Assembly: GCF_002954265.1 (NCBI RefSeq)
Contig: NZ_PPSL01000002.1
Coordinates: 558,001 to 622,000, forward strand
DNA from: Flavipsychrobacter stenotrophus
GTDB taxonomy: Bacteria; Bacteroidota; Bacteroidia; Chitinophagales; Chitinophagaceae
Reading direction: 5' to 3'
DNA: 64,000 nt
Shown: positions 45,148 to 54,668 of the stretch, piece by piece
Layout of the letters: each line of letters opens with the position of its first letter
Position numbering within the stretch: position 1 is the first letter of the stretch
Program-made: the position numbers and the translations under genes
The notes under the pieces: generated by a model
What the model saw: only the letters and a program-made list of their open reading frames with translations
Database searches by the model: none
Told to the model about the DNA's origin: nothing

Positions 45148-45540
45148 TTATTTTTCTCTAAATATCCTTGAACAGGCTACGAATAGGACAATCCCTATCA
45201 ACGCACCGATACTATCGGCAACCGCATCCATAAATTCTGATGCCCGCCCCAGCGAAGGAAAAGCGCCCTGCAATATTTCTATAAGACTACCAAAGGCAAT
45301 GGCAATGATCGAAATAGTGACTAGCCTCGCAGTTTTAACTGAAGGATTGGTACACAGCCAGAAGAAGGAGAAGCCGCCAAAGAATGCAAAATGTACCCAT
45401 TTATCAATGAGCGGCACATCCACCTTCGGTACGCTCCTTGAGGGCATAAAGCACCCTAATAAAATAAGCAAGGTCCATAGAATAGCTATGAACCTTGCTT
45501 GTCTTTTATAAGAAGAATCCGGAGAAAATATATTCGGCAT
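45148..45540 (-). CDS. VanZ-like membrane protein
   Basis: A 130-residue protein with about four TM segments: FIAILWTLLILLGCFMP, WVHFAFFGGFSFFWLC, LVTISIIAIAFGSLIEILQG and IGALIGIVLFVACS. The pattern KVDVPLIDKWVHFAFF followed by a polar ILQGAFPSLGRASEFMDAVAD loop is the VanZ family signature. It starts eight bases after the gcvH stop codon, so is probably cotranscribed. Physiological role unknown in organisms without glycopeptide resistance. Confidence 0.85.
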   Translation of the reverse strand: MPNIFSPDSSYKRQARFIAILWTLLILLGCFMPSRSVPKVDVPLIDKWVHFAFFGGFSFFWLCTNPSVKTARLVTISIIAIAFGSLIEILQGAFPSLGRASEFMDAVADSIGALIGIVLFVACSRIFREK

Positions 45541-45548
45541 CCCGGAAA

Positions 45549-45926
45549 TTAGTCTACCAATGCTTTGTATGCGGCAGCATCCATCAATGCATTTACTTCG
45601 TCAACGCTATCTACTTCCATCTTTATCATCCATCCTGCGCCATATGGATCAGAATTTACACTTTCAGGATTGTTCTCAAGGCCACCATTCACCTCAGTGA
45701 TAGTACCGGCTACAGGAGAGTACAGGTCAGACACCGTCTTTACAGCTTCTACAGTACCGAAGATCTCATTAGCACCTACATGCTTACCTTCTGCGCTGAT
45801 GTCAACAAAAACGATATCACCCAGCTCATGCTGCGCGAATTCAGTAATACCAACAGTTGCGATATTGCCGTCAAGACTTATCCACTCGTGATCCTTTGTG
45901 TAGCGTAAATTAGCTGGAAATTCCAT
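45549..45926 (-). CDS. gcvH: glycine cleavage system H protein
   Basis: A 125-residue lipoyl carrier that shuttles the aminomethyl group between the P, T and L proteins of the glycine cleavage complex. Features: RYTKDHEWI, IGITEFAQHELGDIVFVD-like strand (VGITEFAQHELGDIVFVDI), and the lipoylation Lys in GTVEAVKTVSDLYSPVAGTI; the C terminus has GAGWMIKMEV. ATG at 45926 (MEFPANLRYTK) is used. First gene of a two-gene unit with the VanZ-like gene. The P and T protein genes are not in this window. Confidence 0.96.
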   Translation of the reverse strand: MEFPANLRYTKDHEWISLDGNIATVGITEFAQHELGDIVFVDISAEGKHVGANEIFGTVEAVKTVSDLYSPVAGTITEVNGGLENNPESVNSDPYGAGWMIKMEVDSVDEVNALMDAAAYKALVD

Positions 45927-46002
45927 TGTTATAAATTTTGAGGTAAAAATAGGAGAAAAAACGGGAAATGATAATCTCAAATCAGGAATTTGACCAGGAT
46001 CA

Positions 46003-46899
46003 TCATTCTTTTTCCCTTACAACTGGTTTTGAATCATCACATAAACTTTTTTGCCTTCCTATGCTGTCCATCTGGCCCAGGAGGCTTACCCACATCTCAG
46101 AATATTTCTTAAAATGAATAGGTACGTCAATATCTTCTTTAAATAGTGACGACAGCAGGTCATAGGCTGCGGCAGCATTCTCCTCGTCATAAAAGGTATT
46201 TACCCATGCGGTAGCAATATGATCCCGCCCCTGCATAGCCACTCCATTGCTGCCCAGTATAAACGGATTGGGTGAGTGTTGCCACGAAACATTACTCACT
46301 TCCGACCTGTTATATTGACTAAACAGCAGACAAAGGTGCTTTGTAGTGCCCAACACCCGTTGCTGTATTTCCTGGCAGGTTTCTTTATGATCGGGCCGTA
46401 TGCGCCATTGACTATGTGCAATGCTGAAGGGGTCATTATCTGCGCTAAACTGCACATTATTCCTTTCAAGAAATATATTCTTATGCACTGTGTATTTTAT
46501 CTTCTCCATTGCGTCAGTACCTGTAAGGCCCGGCAATTTCAGCCACTCATCCGCAAATGGATAGCTGATCTTCAACAGATCCTTTTCCCTGTCCACCACA
46601 TCCAGTGTCCATTCCTTCTTGTAGAGGATCTTCTTTCGTTCTGAAACCAATCTTATCTTCTTGTCTTTGAATGTCCAGTGTCCGTAATCGAAATAATATG
46701 GCTGATAGAACGTGTAGGTGTTATCCTCGCGCAGGTTCAGGTAGGCACTTTCCTCCAGGCTGTTATCATCGCCTCCATTACCCCTGAAATTCCAAAGCCC
46801 TGTAATGTTATCTTTTTTCTCTGAAAACTGCCCGCAGCCTAAGTTGAGCAGAATAGATACTGTAACTAATAAAATAGCAGAAAAGCGTTTTGCCGTCAT
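46003..46899 (-). CDS. predicted lipoprotein with lipocalin-like N-terminal part
   Basis: A 298-residue protein with a signal ending LNLGCGQ (lipobox, Cys22 anchor). Residues ~30-110 (ITGLWNFRG, YLNLREDNTYTFYQP, GHWTFKDKKIRLVSERK) look like the 'W-x-F ... G-x-W ... ' strands of lipocalin-like DUF domains common in Bacteroidota. The C-terminal 190 residues are not recognised; they are hydrophilic and mainly helical. No operon partner. Function unknown. Confidence 0.7.
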   Translation of the reverse strand: MTAKRFSAILLVTVSILLNLGCGQFSEKKDNITGLWNFRGNGGDDNSLEESAYLNLREDNTYTFYQPYYFDYGHWTFKDKKIRLVSERKKILYKKEWTLDVVDREKDLLKISYPFADEWLKLPGLTGTDAMEKIKYTVHKNIFLERNNVQFSADNDPFSIAHSQWRIRPDHKETCQEIQQRVLGTTKHLCLLFSQYNRSEVSNVSWQHSPNPFILGSNGVAMQGRDHIATAWVNTFYDEENAAAAYDLLSSLFKEDIDVPIHFKKYSEMWVSLLGQMDSIGRQKSLCDDSKPVVREKE

Positions 46900-47198
46900 A
46901 AATTAATTGAGAAAATTAGGGAATGGGAGCTACAATTATTGATTCTTTTTAACGTTGCTCTAACCTCGTGTTAATACAAAAAGTAGTAATTTAATAGATG
47001 AATTCCAAATTAAATTTATCAGTCACATTAATAAATAATTTATTTCATAAGCCCCGCCTGATTTTGGAGGGTTATCCACATAGGTTAATATTCTCGTCAT
47101 CTTTTTGGTAAAAAGTTTCAGGTAAATTTAGTAATCAGTTACAACACACCCCGCTCCTCATCACTAAGACATCGTAAACGCACAAAACCATTTAATTC
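46900..47198. promoter_or_regulatory. nrdJ upstream region with a perfect DnaA box
   Basis: 299 bases between divergent genes. TTATCCACA at 47072-47080 is an exact match to the strong DnaA-binding 9-mer. TTTG (47104-47107) and TAAATTTA (47123-47130) are a poor promoter candidate with 15-base spacing. No B12-box or other cobalamin-riboswitch core and no palindromic NrdR box were seen. Confidence 0.45.
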
Positions 47199-50100
47199 AT
47201 GAGCACAACAGCTACAGGTAAAGGACTGCCGTTTCAACGACAGTACACACGTGACGGCGTTAATCCGTTCGACATGTTTGAGTACGATTATCGTACTTCC
47301 GTGATCCGAAACCCCAATGGCGAGAAGGTCTTTGAGATGACCAATGTAGAGGTGCCTGCGCACTGGTCGCAGATAGCCACCGATATATTGGCGCAAAAGT
47401 ACTTCCGCAAGGCAGGCGTGCCTATGCCCGATGGAACGACCGGTGGTGAGACCTCTATAAAACAAGTAGCCAACAGGCTGGCAGATTGCTGGCGCACCTG
47501 GGGCGAAAAATATAATTATTTCGCTTCGGCCAAAGATGCACAGGTATTTTATGATGAGTTGGTATTCAGCATACTCATGCAGAGTTGTGCGCCCAATTCC
47601 CCGCAATGGTTCAACACAGGGCTGCACAACAGCTATGGCATTGAGGGCAAAGCACAGGGACACTATTATGTAGATCCGATAACCTGTATACTGGAAAGAT
47701 CTAAGAACGCTTACGAACGCCCTCAGCCACACGCCTGCTTTATATTAAGTGTAGATGATGACCTGGTCAACGATGGTGGTATTATGGACCTGTGGGTACG
47801 TGAAGCCCGTATTTTTAAATATGGTTCCGGCGTAGGTACCAACTATTCCAATATTCGTGCGGAAGGCGAAAAACTAAGTGGTGGCGGTACATCGAGCGGA
47901 TTGATGAGTTTCCTGAAGATAGGCGACCGCGCGGCAGGTGCTATCAAAAGCGGTGGCACTACCCGTAGGGCTGCCAAGATGGTATGTCTTGACCTCGATC
48001 ACCCCGAAGTGATCGACTTTATTGACTGGAAGGTACAGGAAGAAAAGAAAGTAGCTGCACTTATAGCAGCGGGTTATCCATCAGACTATGAGGGTGAAGC
48101 CTACAAAACGGTATCAGGTCAGAACTCAAATAACTCAGTACGTATACCTAATGCGTTCTTCCATAGCCTGGAGAATAACAGCGACTGGGATATGACCGCC
48201 CGCAGCACCGGCAAGGTAATGAAGTCTATTCCTTCAAAAGAACTGTGGGAAAAGATAGCCTATGCGGCATGGCGTTGTGCAGATCCCGGCACGCAATATG
48301 ACACTACCATCAATGAATGGCATACCTGCCCCGAGGGCGGAGCTATAAGAGCATCTAATCCATGCTCTGAGTATATGTTCCTCGACAATACAGCCTGCAA
48401 TCTCGCATCCCTCAACCTGCGTCGTTTCTTTAATGAAGAGACAGGACAGTTTGATGTAGCTGGCTTTGAATACATGACCCGGTTATGGACAGTGGTGCTG
48501 GAAATATCTGTATTGATGGCACAGTTCCCTTCTCCCGAAGTAGCACAACTCAGTTATGATTATCGTACACTCGGATTAGGTTATGCCAACCTCGGCTCTA
48601 TGCTGATGGTAAGTGGTATAGCCTACGACAGCGAAGAAGGCCGTGCACTAGCAGGTGCCATCACCGCTATTATGAATGGTGTTGCATACAAGACATCGGC
48701 TGAGATGGCTGCAAGTCTGGGCACATTCGCGAGGTACAATGAGAACAAAGAGCACATGATGAAGGTGATGCGCAATCACCGTGCAGCTGCTTATGACGCA
48801 ACCGACGCGTTTGAAGGACTGGAAATAAAACCTGTAGGCATCAATGCCAAGTATTGCCCCGATTATCTGCTGAAAGCGGCCACACGTGCGTGGGACGATG
48901 CCGTGCAGATGGGCGAACAATATGGTTACCGCAATGCACAGGCTACAGTAATAGCACCTACAGGTACCATAGGCCTGGTAATGGATTGCGACACTACCGG
49001 CGTAGAGCCTGATTTCGCATTGGTCAAATTCAAAAAGCTGTCTGGTGGTGGTTACTTTAAGATCATCAACCAATCTATACCTGCTGCGTTAAAGAAACTG
49101 GGCTACACTGCCGAAGAGGCTGACGCCATAGTGAAGTATGCAAAGGGGCACGGTACATTTGCAGGCGCACCTTACATCAACCATCAGAGCCTGAGCGAAA
49201 AGGGCTTTATTGCTGAAGAAATAAAGAAACTCGACATTGCTGTAGAAAGCGCATTTGAAGCTGGCTTTGTATTCAATGTATACACCCTCGGCGAAAGCTG
49301 CTTACAGCGCCTTGGCTTTACACCCGAGCAATATTATGCGCCGGACTTTAGCCTGCTGCATGAACTGGGCTTTACCGATGAAGAAATAGAAGCAGCTAAC
49401 GATTACGCCTGCGGCACCATGATGATAGAAGGCGCTCCATTACTGAAGAAAGAACACCTTTCTGTATTCGATTGCGCTAATAAATGTGGTAAGAAGGGTG
49501 AGCGATACATACACGCCCATGGCCACATCCGCATGATGGGTGCGGTACAACCTTTCATAAGCGGGGCCATTTCCAAGACCATCAACCTGCCTAATGAAGC
49601 CTCAATTGACGAGATCAAAGATTGCTACTTCCTCAGCTGGCAGTTGGGTCTAAAGGCTTGTGCGCTGTATCGTGATGGTTCTAAGCTGAGCCAGCCATTG
49701 AGTACTAAGAGCGATAGCAAAAAGAAAGATAAAGAAGAAGCAAAAGAGGAGGTATCAGCTACTCCGGTTGCAGATGCGCAGCAGATAGTTGATATGAGCC
49801 TGCTTACAGTAGAAGACCTGCTGGAAGAAGTGAACCGCCGCGTGCAGGAAAGCCCGGATACGCAATTGAAGCGTGAACTGAGCCGCATAGTAGAACGCAA
49901 ACAATTACCTGCCAAACGCAGAGGGTACACCATAAAAGGCAAGGTTGGTGGACAAGCCATGTTCCTCCGTACAGGTGAATACGGTGACGGTACACTCGGA
50001 GAAATATTTATAGATATGGCCAAAGAGGGAGCTACCATGCGTAGTATGCTCAATAGCTTTGCAATAGCTATATCGGTAGGTCTGCAATATGGCGTACCGC

Positions 50101-50534
50101 TTGAAGAGTATGTAGATAAGTTCATCTTCTCCCGTTTCGAACCATCGGGCATTGTAGAGCATCCAAATATCAAATCAGCCACATCAGTGCTTGATTATAT
50201 CTTCAGGTTGCTGGCATACGAATACCTGGATCGTGATGATCTTGTGCACGTGCAGGACCCTGACAAGCTACCGCGACATGAAGAAGTGGAGGCGCAGAAA
50301 CAACATGAGCTATCGCAAGTGAGGGTGACACAGCCTGCCGCAAACACAGCAAAACCTAAACAGGCCATAGCACCAACACCCGTAAGTATGATGGCGCAGA
50401 ACAGTGCCGACTTGAAAAAGATGATGGGCACCAGTGCCGATGCACCTGCCTGTCGCCAATGCGGAAACATAACCCTGCGTAACGGCACTTGTTACATGTG
50501 TCCTAATTGCGGCACAACCACCGGGTGTAGCTAG
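47199..50534 (+). CDS. nrdJ: adenosylcobalamin-dependent (class II) ribonucleotide reductase
   Basis: A 1111-residue enzyme that reduces ribonucleoside diphosphates to deoxy forms, using coenzyme B12. In the N-terminal half are the first redox Cys (MQSCAPNSPQWFNTGL), SGGGTSSGLMSFL, and the radical/catalytic NPCSEYMFLDNTACNLASLNL region (N, C, E). PTGTIGLVMDCDTTGVEPDF marks the barrel core. After a Lys/Glu/Ala-rich linker (about 830-870) comes a TSCPD-type domain (about 905-1010; GQAMFLRTGEYGDGTLGEIF), and the C terminus has four Cys (CRQCG, CYMCPNCG) that probably receive electrons from thioredoxin. Requires B12 uptake or synthesis, which is not encoded here. Confidence 0.96.
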   Translation: MSTTATGKGLPFQRQYTRDGVNPFDMFEYDYRTSVIRNPNGEKVFEMTNVEVPAHWSQIATDILAQKYFRKAGVPMPDGTTGGETSIKQVANRLADCWRTWGEKYNYFASAKDAQVFYDELVFSILMQSCAPNSPQWFNTGLHNSYGIEGKAQGHYYVDPITCILERSKNAYERPQPHACFILSVDDDLVNDGGIMDLWVREARIFKYGSGVGTNYSNIRAEGEKLSGGGTSSGLMSFLKIGDRAAGAIKSGGTTRRAAKMVCLDLDHPEVIDFIDWKVQEEKKVAALIAAGYPSDYEGEAYKTVSGQNSNNSVRIPNAFFHSLENNSDWDMTARSTGKVMKSIPSKELWEKIAYAAWRCADPGTQYDTTINEWHTCPEGGAIRASNPCSEYMFLDNTACNLASLNLRRFFNEETGQFDVAGFEYMTRLWTVVLEISVLMAQFPSPEVAQLSYDYRTLGLGYANLGSMLMVSGIAYDSEEGRALAGAITAIMNGVAYKTSAEMAASLGTFARYNENKEHMMKVMRNHRAAAYDATDAFEGLEIKPVGINAKYCPDYLLKAATRAWDDAVQMGEQYGYRNAQATVIAPTGTIGLVMDCDTTGVEPDFALVKFKKLSGGGYFKIINQSIPAALKKLGYTAEEADAIVKYAKGHGTFAGAPYINHQSLSEKGFIAEEIKKLDIAVESAFEAGFVFNVYTLGESCLQRLGFTPEQYYAPDFSLLHELGFTDEEIEAANDYACGTMMIEGAPLLKKEHLSVFDCANKCGKKGERYIHAHGHIRMMGAVQPFISGAISKTINLPNEASIDEIKDCYFLSWQLGLKACALYRDGSKLSQPLSTKSDSKKKDKEEAKEEVSATPVADAQQIVDMSLLTVEDLLEEVNRRVQESPDTQLKRELSRIVERKQLPAKRRGYTIKGKVGGQAMFLRTGEYGDGTLGEIFIDMAKEGATMRSMLNSFAIAISVGLQYGVPLEEYVDKFIFSRFEPSGIVEHPNIKSATSVLDYIFRLLAYEYLDRDDLVHVQDPDKLPRHEEVEAQKQHELSQVRVTQPAANTAKPKQAIAPTPVSMMAQNSADLKKMMGTSADAPACRQCGNITLRNGTCYMCPNCGTTTGCS

Positions 50535-50556
50535 TGGAGAAAATAAATGGTCAATT

Positions 50557-50593
50557 GTGTAAGCCACCTATATCGGGTGGCTTACACGTTTTA
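50557..50593 (+). terminator. terminator of nrdJ
   Basis: A 12-bp perfect stem GTGTAAGCCACC / GGTGGCTTACAC with a 7-base loop, then GTTTTA. It starts 23 bases after the nrdJ stop codon. The remaining ~155 bases to the next gene contain no recognisable promoter or riboswitch. Confidence 0.8.
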
Positions 50594-50748
50594 GACTTGA
50601 TCTATCGTGTGTGTTGTTCATCGTCCTACTCTAAAAGATATTACCATTCCGGTATTCGATGCCAACGCGAACAATTGACTATAAACAATATACATATTAG
50701 TAAAAAGGATTTCCCCAATGCCGGCGTCTAACACTGCAAATAGAATTT

Positions 50749-53160
50749 ATGCAGCAATCGCCCCGTGCTTGTTATAACATCAAAAGAGACCTTCATTCCG
50801 GAAAACACATAATAGTTACGTTTTGTCTTTTATTGATCTGGGCCGTCATTCCATTATCGCTACACGCACAGGGCAATAAGCAGAACATCCGCGGTTCAAT
50901 TACCGACAAGTTATCACTGGTGCCGCTTCGGGGCGCTATGGTTCAGATCGTAAATGATTCAGCTAGTCATCAGGCCCTGTCCGACTCAAATGGCAATTAC
51001 ACGCTTCGCAGCATAACTCCCGGCAGGTACGAATTACGGATAATAAACAATGGCTATAAAGATGTTTATCTGCCCAATGTAATAGTAGCATCAGGCAAAG
51101 AAACTATCTTAGACATTAGCATAGAAGAGACTTTTAAAAGGCTTAAGGAAGTAGTGATCAGCTCTTCTGACAAGGGAGTTACCATTAATAAACTGGCAAC
51201 TGTAAGTGCCCGCACCTTTTCTATGGAAGAAGTGAACCGGTATGCCGGCGGTCGTAGCGACCCCGCCCGCCTGGTTGCCAATTTTGCAGGCGTAAGCGCT
51301 CCCGACGATTCAAGAAATGATATTGTGATCAGGGGAAATTCACCGGTAGGTGTGTGCTGGCGGATAGATGGTATGAATGTTACCAACCCTAACCACTTTG
51401 CCACAGTAGGTACTACCGGCGGGGCGGTAAGTGCACTCAATACCAACATGCTCAAAAACTCTGATTTCTTCACCTCCGCTTTTCCTGCGGAGTATGGCAA
51501 TGCTATAGCCGGTGTTTTCGATCTTGGTTTCAGAACTGGTAATACGGAAAAGAGGGAACATACAGTTCAGCTGGGCCTCGTTACAGGGCTTGAGGGTATG
51601 ACCGAGGGCCCGCTAGCTAAAGGTAGCGGTGCGTCTTACCTGGTTGCCTATCGCCAGTCTGTAGCATTTCTGGCATCTACATTTGGCATTAATATTGGCA
51701 CTTCAGCTACTCCGGCATACAAAGATCTTTCGTTTAAAATAACCAGTGGAAATACTAAACTAGGCACCTTCAGTTTATTTGGCATACTGGCCAACAGCAG
51801 CATTGGCATATCAGGCGGCAAAAGTGGAAGTTTATACGCGCCACCAGACAATACAGATCTTTACAGTGCCATTGGGATCATCGGCATCAAACATGTAAAG
51901 ATATTGAACAAGCGCTCTTATATCACCTCATCTTTGGGTGTCAATTATGCTAAGAACACTCAATATCAATCGTCAGCAGATTCAAGTAATAACAGCCGGA
52001 GTATTGAAGAAGAAAAAGTAATTCAAACAGCATACACGGCTTCAGTTGCCTACAACAATAAGATCAACTCTCGGCTATTCTTCAAGGTGGGCCTGCAGGA
52101 TCAACTGATCAACTTAGACCTGTATTACCGTACCCGCAGAAATATGCCCGACTGGATGCAGATATGGGATAACAATAATGCTACTCACCTGGCTCAGGCA
52201 TATGCTCACCTGAAATATAATATCACTGAAAGGCTCACCGCCAATGTTGGCCTGCATACGCAAAAGCTGTTCCTCAACACAAGATCAACATCACTGGAAC
52301 CCCGTATCGCATTTAAGTATGACGTGGGCAAGAAAAGCAGCTTGACTATGGGATTCGGATTGCATGCGCAGATGCAACCTATAAATATCTATTACAATCA
52401 GATACAGAATGCAACTGCCACCAACAAAGATTTGGGCTTCACAAAAAGTCAGCACTATGTATTGGGGTACGATTGGCAACCGTTTAAAGATTGGCGTGTA
52501 AAAGCAGAAATCTATTATCAATACTTGTACGATGTGCCGGTCGATTCAATCTCCGGCAGCTACTCTATGCTCAATACCGGTTCCAGCTTCAAGCCAGACC
52601 TGTCTGTGAATCTTAAGAATAATGGCACGGGAACTAACTATGGGGCTGAACTGACCATCGAAAAATTCTTTAGCAAAGGCTACTACGGGCTCTTTACTTC
52701 TTCGGTATACGAATCTAAATATAAGGGCAGCGACGGGGTAGAGCACAACACTGCTTTCAATGGCAAGTATGTATACAATCTACTTGTTGGCAAAGAATTT
52801 AAAGTAGGGTCTGATAAGAGAAACAAATTCACTACCGACTTGAAGTTTACAAATGCAGGTGGCCGTTTTCATACCCCAATAGATCTTGCAACTTCGCAGA
52901 TGGTAGGTAACACGGTACTTAAAAGCGACACCTATGCATATACCAGTCGATACGATAACTACTTTAGGTTGGACTTCAAACTGGGTTTTGCGCTCAATAG
53001 TAAGTCAAGAAAATTATCTCAGACTTTTTCACTGGACCTACAGAATGTCACCAATCATCAGAATGTTTTTTCGCAGTCTTACGACAACGGCAGTAAAACC
53101 ATAATGACGAGTTATCAATTGGGCTTCTTCCCTAACTTTATTTACAAGTTGCAGTTTTAG
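50749..53160 (+). CDS. TonB-dependent receptor with carboxypeptidase-like N-terminal domain
   Basis: An 803-residue outer-membrane active-transport receptor. The signal sequence is internal to a basic N terminus (about 20-40, ending LSLHAQ). Next come a CarboxypepD_reg-like domain (about 47-130; IRGSITDKLSLVPLRGAMVQI, GRYELRIINNGYK), a plug (about 150-260; DPARLVANFAGVSAPDDSRN, IVIRGNSPVG, WRIDGMNVTNPNHF) and a barrel to the C-terminal Phe. It lacks a SusD partner, so it is not a SusC-type glycan importer. It lies 214 bases after nrdJ. Substrate unknown. Confidence 0.9.
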   Translation: MQQSPRACYNIKRDLHSGKHIIVTFCLLLIWAVIPLSLHAQGNKQNIRGSITDKLSLVPLRGAMVQIVNDSASHQALSDSNGNYTLRSITPGRYELRIINNGYKDVYLPNVIVASGKETILDISIEETFKRLKEVVISSSDKGVTINKLATVSARTFSMEEVNRYAGGRSDPARLVANFAGVSAPDDSRNDIVIRGNSPVGVCWRIDGMNVTNPNHFATVGTTGGAVSALNTNMLKNSDFFTSAFPAEYGNAIAGVFDLGFRTGNTEKREHTVQLGLVTGLEGMTEGPLAKGSGASYLVAYRQSVAFLASTFGINIGTSATPAYKDLSFKITSGNTKLGTFSLFGILANSSIGISGGKSGSLYAPPDNTDLYSAIGIIGIKHVKILNKRSYITSSLGVNYAKNTQYQSSADSSNNSRSIEEEKVIQTAYTASVAYNNKINSRLFFKVGLQDQLINLDLYYRTRRNMPDWMQIWDNNNATHLAQAYAHLKYNITERLTANVGLHTQKLFLNTRSTSLEPRIAFKYDVGKKSSLTMGFGLHAQMQPINIYYNQIQNATATNKDLGFTKSQHYVLGYDWQPFKDWRVKAEIYYQYLYDVPVDSISGSYSMLNTGSSFKPDLSVNLKNNGTGTNYGAELTIEKFFSKGYYGLFTSSVYESKYKGSDGVEHNTAFNGKYVYNLLVGKEFKVGSDKRNKFTTDLKFTNAGGRFHTPIDLATSQMVGNTVLKSDTYAYTSRYDNYFRLDFKLGFALNSKSRKLSQTFSLDLQNVTNHQNVFSQSYDNGSKTIMTSYQLGFFPNFIYKLQF

Positions 53161-53164
53161 TCTG

Positions 53165-54022
53165 TTAATCAAGCCATTTCAGCAATGCCCTTATTACCTG
53201 CTCCGGCTCCTCCTCCTGCGGGAAATGGCCGCAGGTAGCCAATTGTACAACAGTGGAATTGGGAAACCCGGATACGAATTTATCAAGGTTGGGCGGCGTG
53301 ATCACAGGGTCTTTCATACCCCATATGAATAGCGTAGGCTTTGCATTGATTGATTGTTTTTTGTTCCACAGTTGTTCAAACCATTCCTGATCATTAAGCA
53401 ATGACTTTGCAAATGCCAGTGTGCCCTCTCTCTGATGTCGGGTGGCAAACGGACCGGTGTATTGTTTCAGTAATTTACCATCTAGCTTCCGTGCGCCAAA
53501 AGAAGATGGCAGAATGAATCTCGCCGAAAAATTGAGATGCCGATATAAGAATGGTAGTAATGGACTCTTCAGCACCTTACGCAGTTTAATATAGTCAGGC
53601 TGGTGCTCACTGCTCCACAACCACGAATTAAGCACAACTATGCTCTTTACTTTCTCCGGGTTATTGATCGCGAAATTCAAACCTATAGGCCCGCCAAAGT
53701 CATGCACTACAAGTGTTATGTGCTCTAGTTGTTTGGCAGTAACAAATCGCTCCAACCTCAGGCTGTGATTAATAGTAGAATAATCATAGTGCTCCGGCTT
53801 GTCTGAAAGCCCAAACCCTATGTGGTCAATGGCGATACACCTGTATTGTTTAGACAGTGCTTTAACCACATTCCGATAGTCAAAACTCCACGATGGTGTG
53901 CCATGAATGAAAAGCATTGTATCGCCTTTCCCCTCATCAATATAATGCAGGTTTTGCCCGTTAACCACAAAGTAGTTAGAGCGAAAAGGATATTCCGATT
54001 TGTTGAGCCAGTTGTTTTTCAT
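53165..54022 (-). CDS. alpha/beta-fold hydrolase, haloalkane dehalogenase-like
   Basis: A 285-residue alpha/beta hydrolase. The nucleophile is an Asp (LVVHDFGGPIGLNFA), the acid is probably Asp in WGMKDPVI, and the His is in CGHFPQEEEP. That triad belongs to the haloalkane dehalogenase/epoxide hydrolase group. The Trp after the nucleophile that helps bind halide in dehalogenases (DWGG) is Phe here, and the oxyanion-loop Asn is Thr (HGTPSWSF), so dehalogenase activity is doubtful. An epoxide- or ester-type substrate is as likely. No signal peptide. Convergent with the receptor gene (4-base gap). Confidence 0.82.
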   Translation of the reverse strand: MKNNWLNKSEYPFRSNYFVVNGQNLHYIDEGKGDTMLFIHGTPSWSFDYRNVVKALSKQYRCIAIDHIGFGLSDKPEHYDYSTINHSLRLERFVTAKQLEHITLVVHDFGGPIGLNFAINNPEKVKSIVVLNSWLWSSEHQPDYIKLRKVLKSPLLPFLYRHLNFSARFILPSSFGARKLDGKLLKQYTGPFATRHQREGTLAFAKSLLNDQEWFEQLWNKKQSINAKPTLFIWGMKDPVITPPNLDKFVSGFPNSTVVQLATCGHFPQEEEPEQVIRALLKWLD

Positions 54023-54080
54023 GCAGCAAAAATCGCTGGCATTAGAGGCCGCACTCTTGGTTTAAACCAAGATTATTTCA

Positions 54081-54638
54081 TCATCGTTGCTTAGGGGCTA
54101 TTAATGAATAAATAGCCCTGTCGGAGAATACACCCCTAAAGCAACAGCGATCTCTAAAATGACCTTCCTTAATAAATCCTGCCCGTTCTACTACTTTCAG
54201 CGAGGCTACATTGGCGGGATTTACACTGGCTTCAATGCTGTGCAATCCCATTTCATTAAACCCATGATCCGTAACGGTCATCATTGCCTCGTGCATTATG
54301 CCCTTACCGCAGTAGTCCGGATGCATAACATAGCCTATCTCGGCACGACAGCTTTCCTTCATCCATCGCCACAGTGCTATGGTGCCTATCATTTTATCAT
54401 CACCTTTTAAGGTAATAGCCCAGGTTATACCAATACCGTCATTCAGGTTGTCGGTTAGCAGCTGCACATACATCTGTGCTTCCTCCAATGACGTTATCGG
54501 CTCCTTGCCTATGTATTGTAGCACACGGGTATCGGAACGTAAGAATAAAAATTCAGGCGCATCTTCAAATTTCGCTTGTCGTAACACAAGCCTTTCAGTA
54601 GTTATTACCGGAAATGGCAGGAAGTTTACTTCAAGCAT
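54081..54638 (-). CDS. GNAT N-acetyltransferase, RimJ/RimL-like (copy 1)
   Basis: A 185-residue GNAT-fold acyltransferase. It has ITTERLVLRQAKFEDAPEFLFLRSD, WAITLKGDDKMIGTIALWRW, the CoA-binding region IGYVMHPDYCGKGIMHEAM and SIEASVNPANVASLKVVERAGFIKEG, as in RimJ/RimL-type ribosomal-protein or drug acetyltransferases. It lies 30 bases downstream of a close paralogue with the same pattern. Substrate unknown. Confidence 0.9.
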   Translation of the reverse strand: MLEVNFLPFPVITTERLVLRQAKFEDAPEFLFLRSDTRVLQYIGKEPITSLEEAQMYVQLLTDNLNDGIGITWAITLKGDDKMIGTIALWRWMKESCRAEIGYVMHPDYCGKGIMHEAMMTVTDHGFNEMGLHSIEASVNPANVASLKVVERAGFIKEGHFRDRCCFRGVFSDRAIYSLIAPKQR

Positions 54639-54668
54639 AGCAGTGGTGGTTTGAAGTGCATTACAACA

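Noticed and set aside
46900-47198. Cobalamin riboswitch upstream of the B12-dependent ribonucleotide reductase
   Set aside because: Expected from the cofactor, but no B12-box-like core or matching stem arrangement could be found by eye.
53165-54022. Firm call as haloalkane dehalogenase
   Set aside because: Key halide-stabilising residues are replaced.
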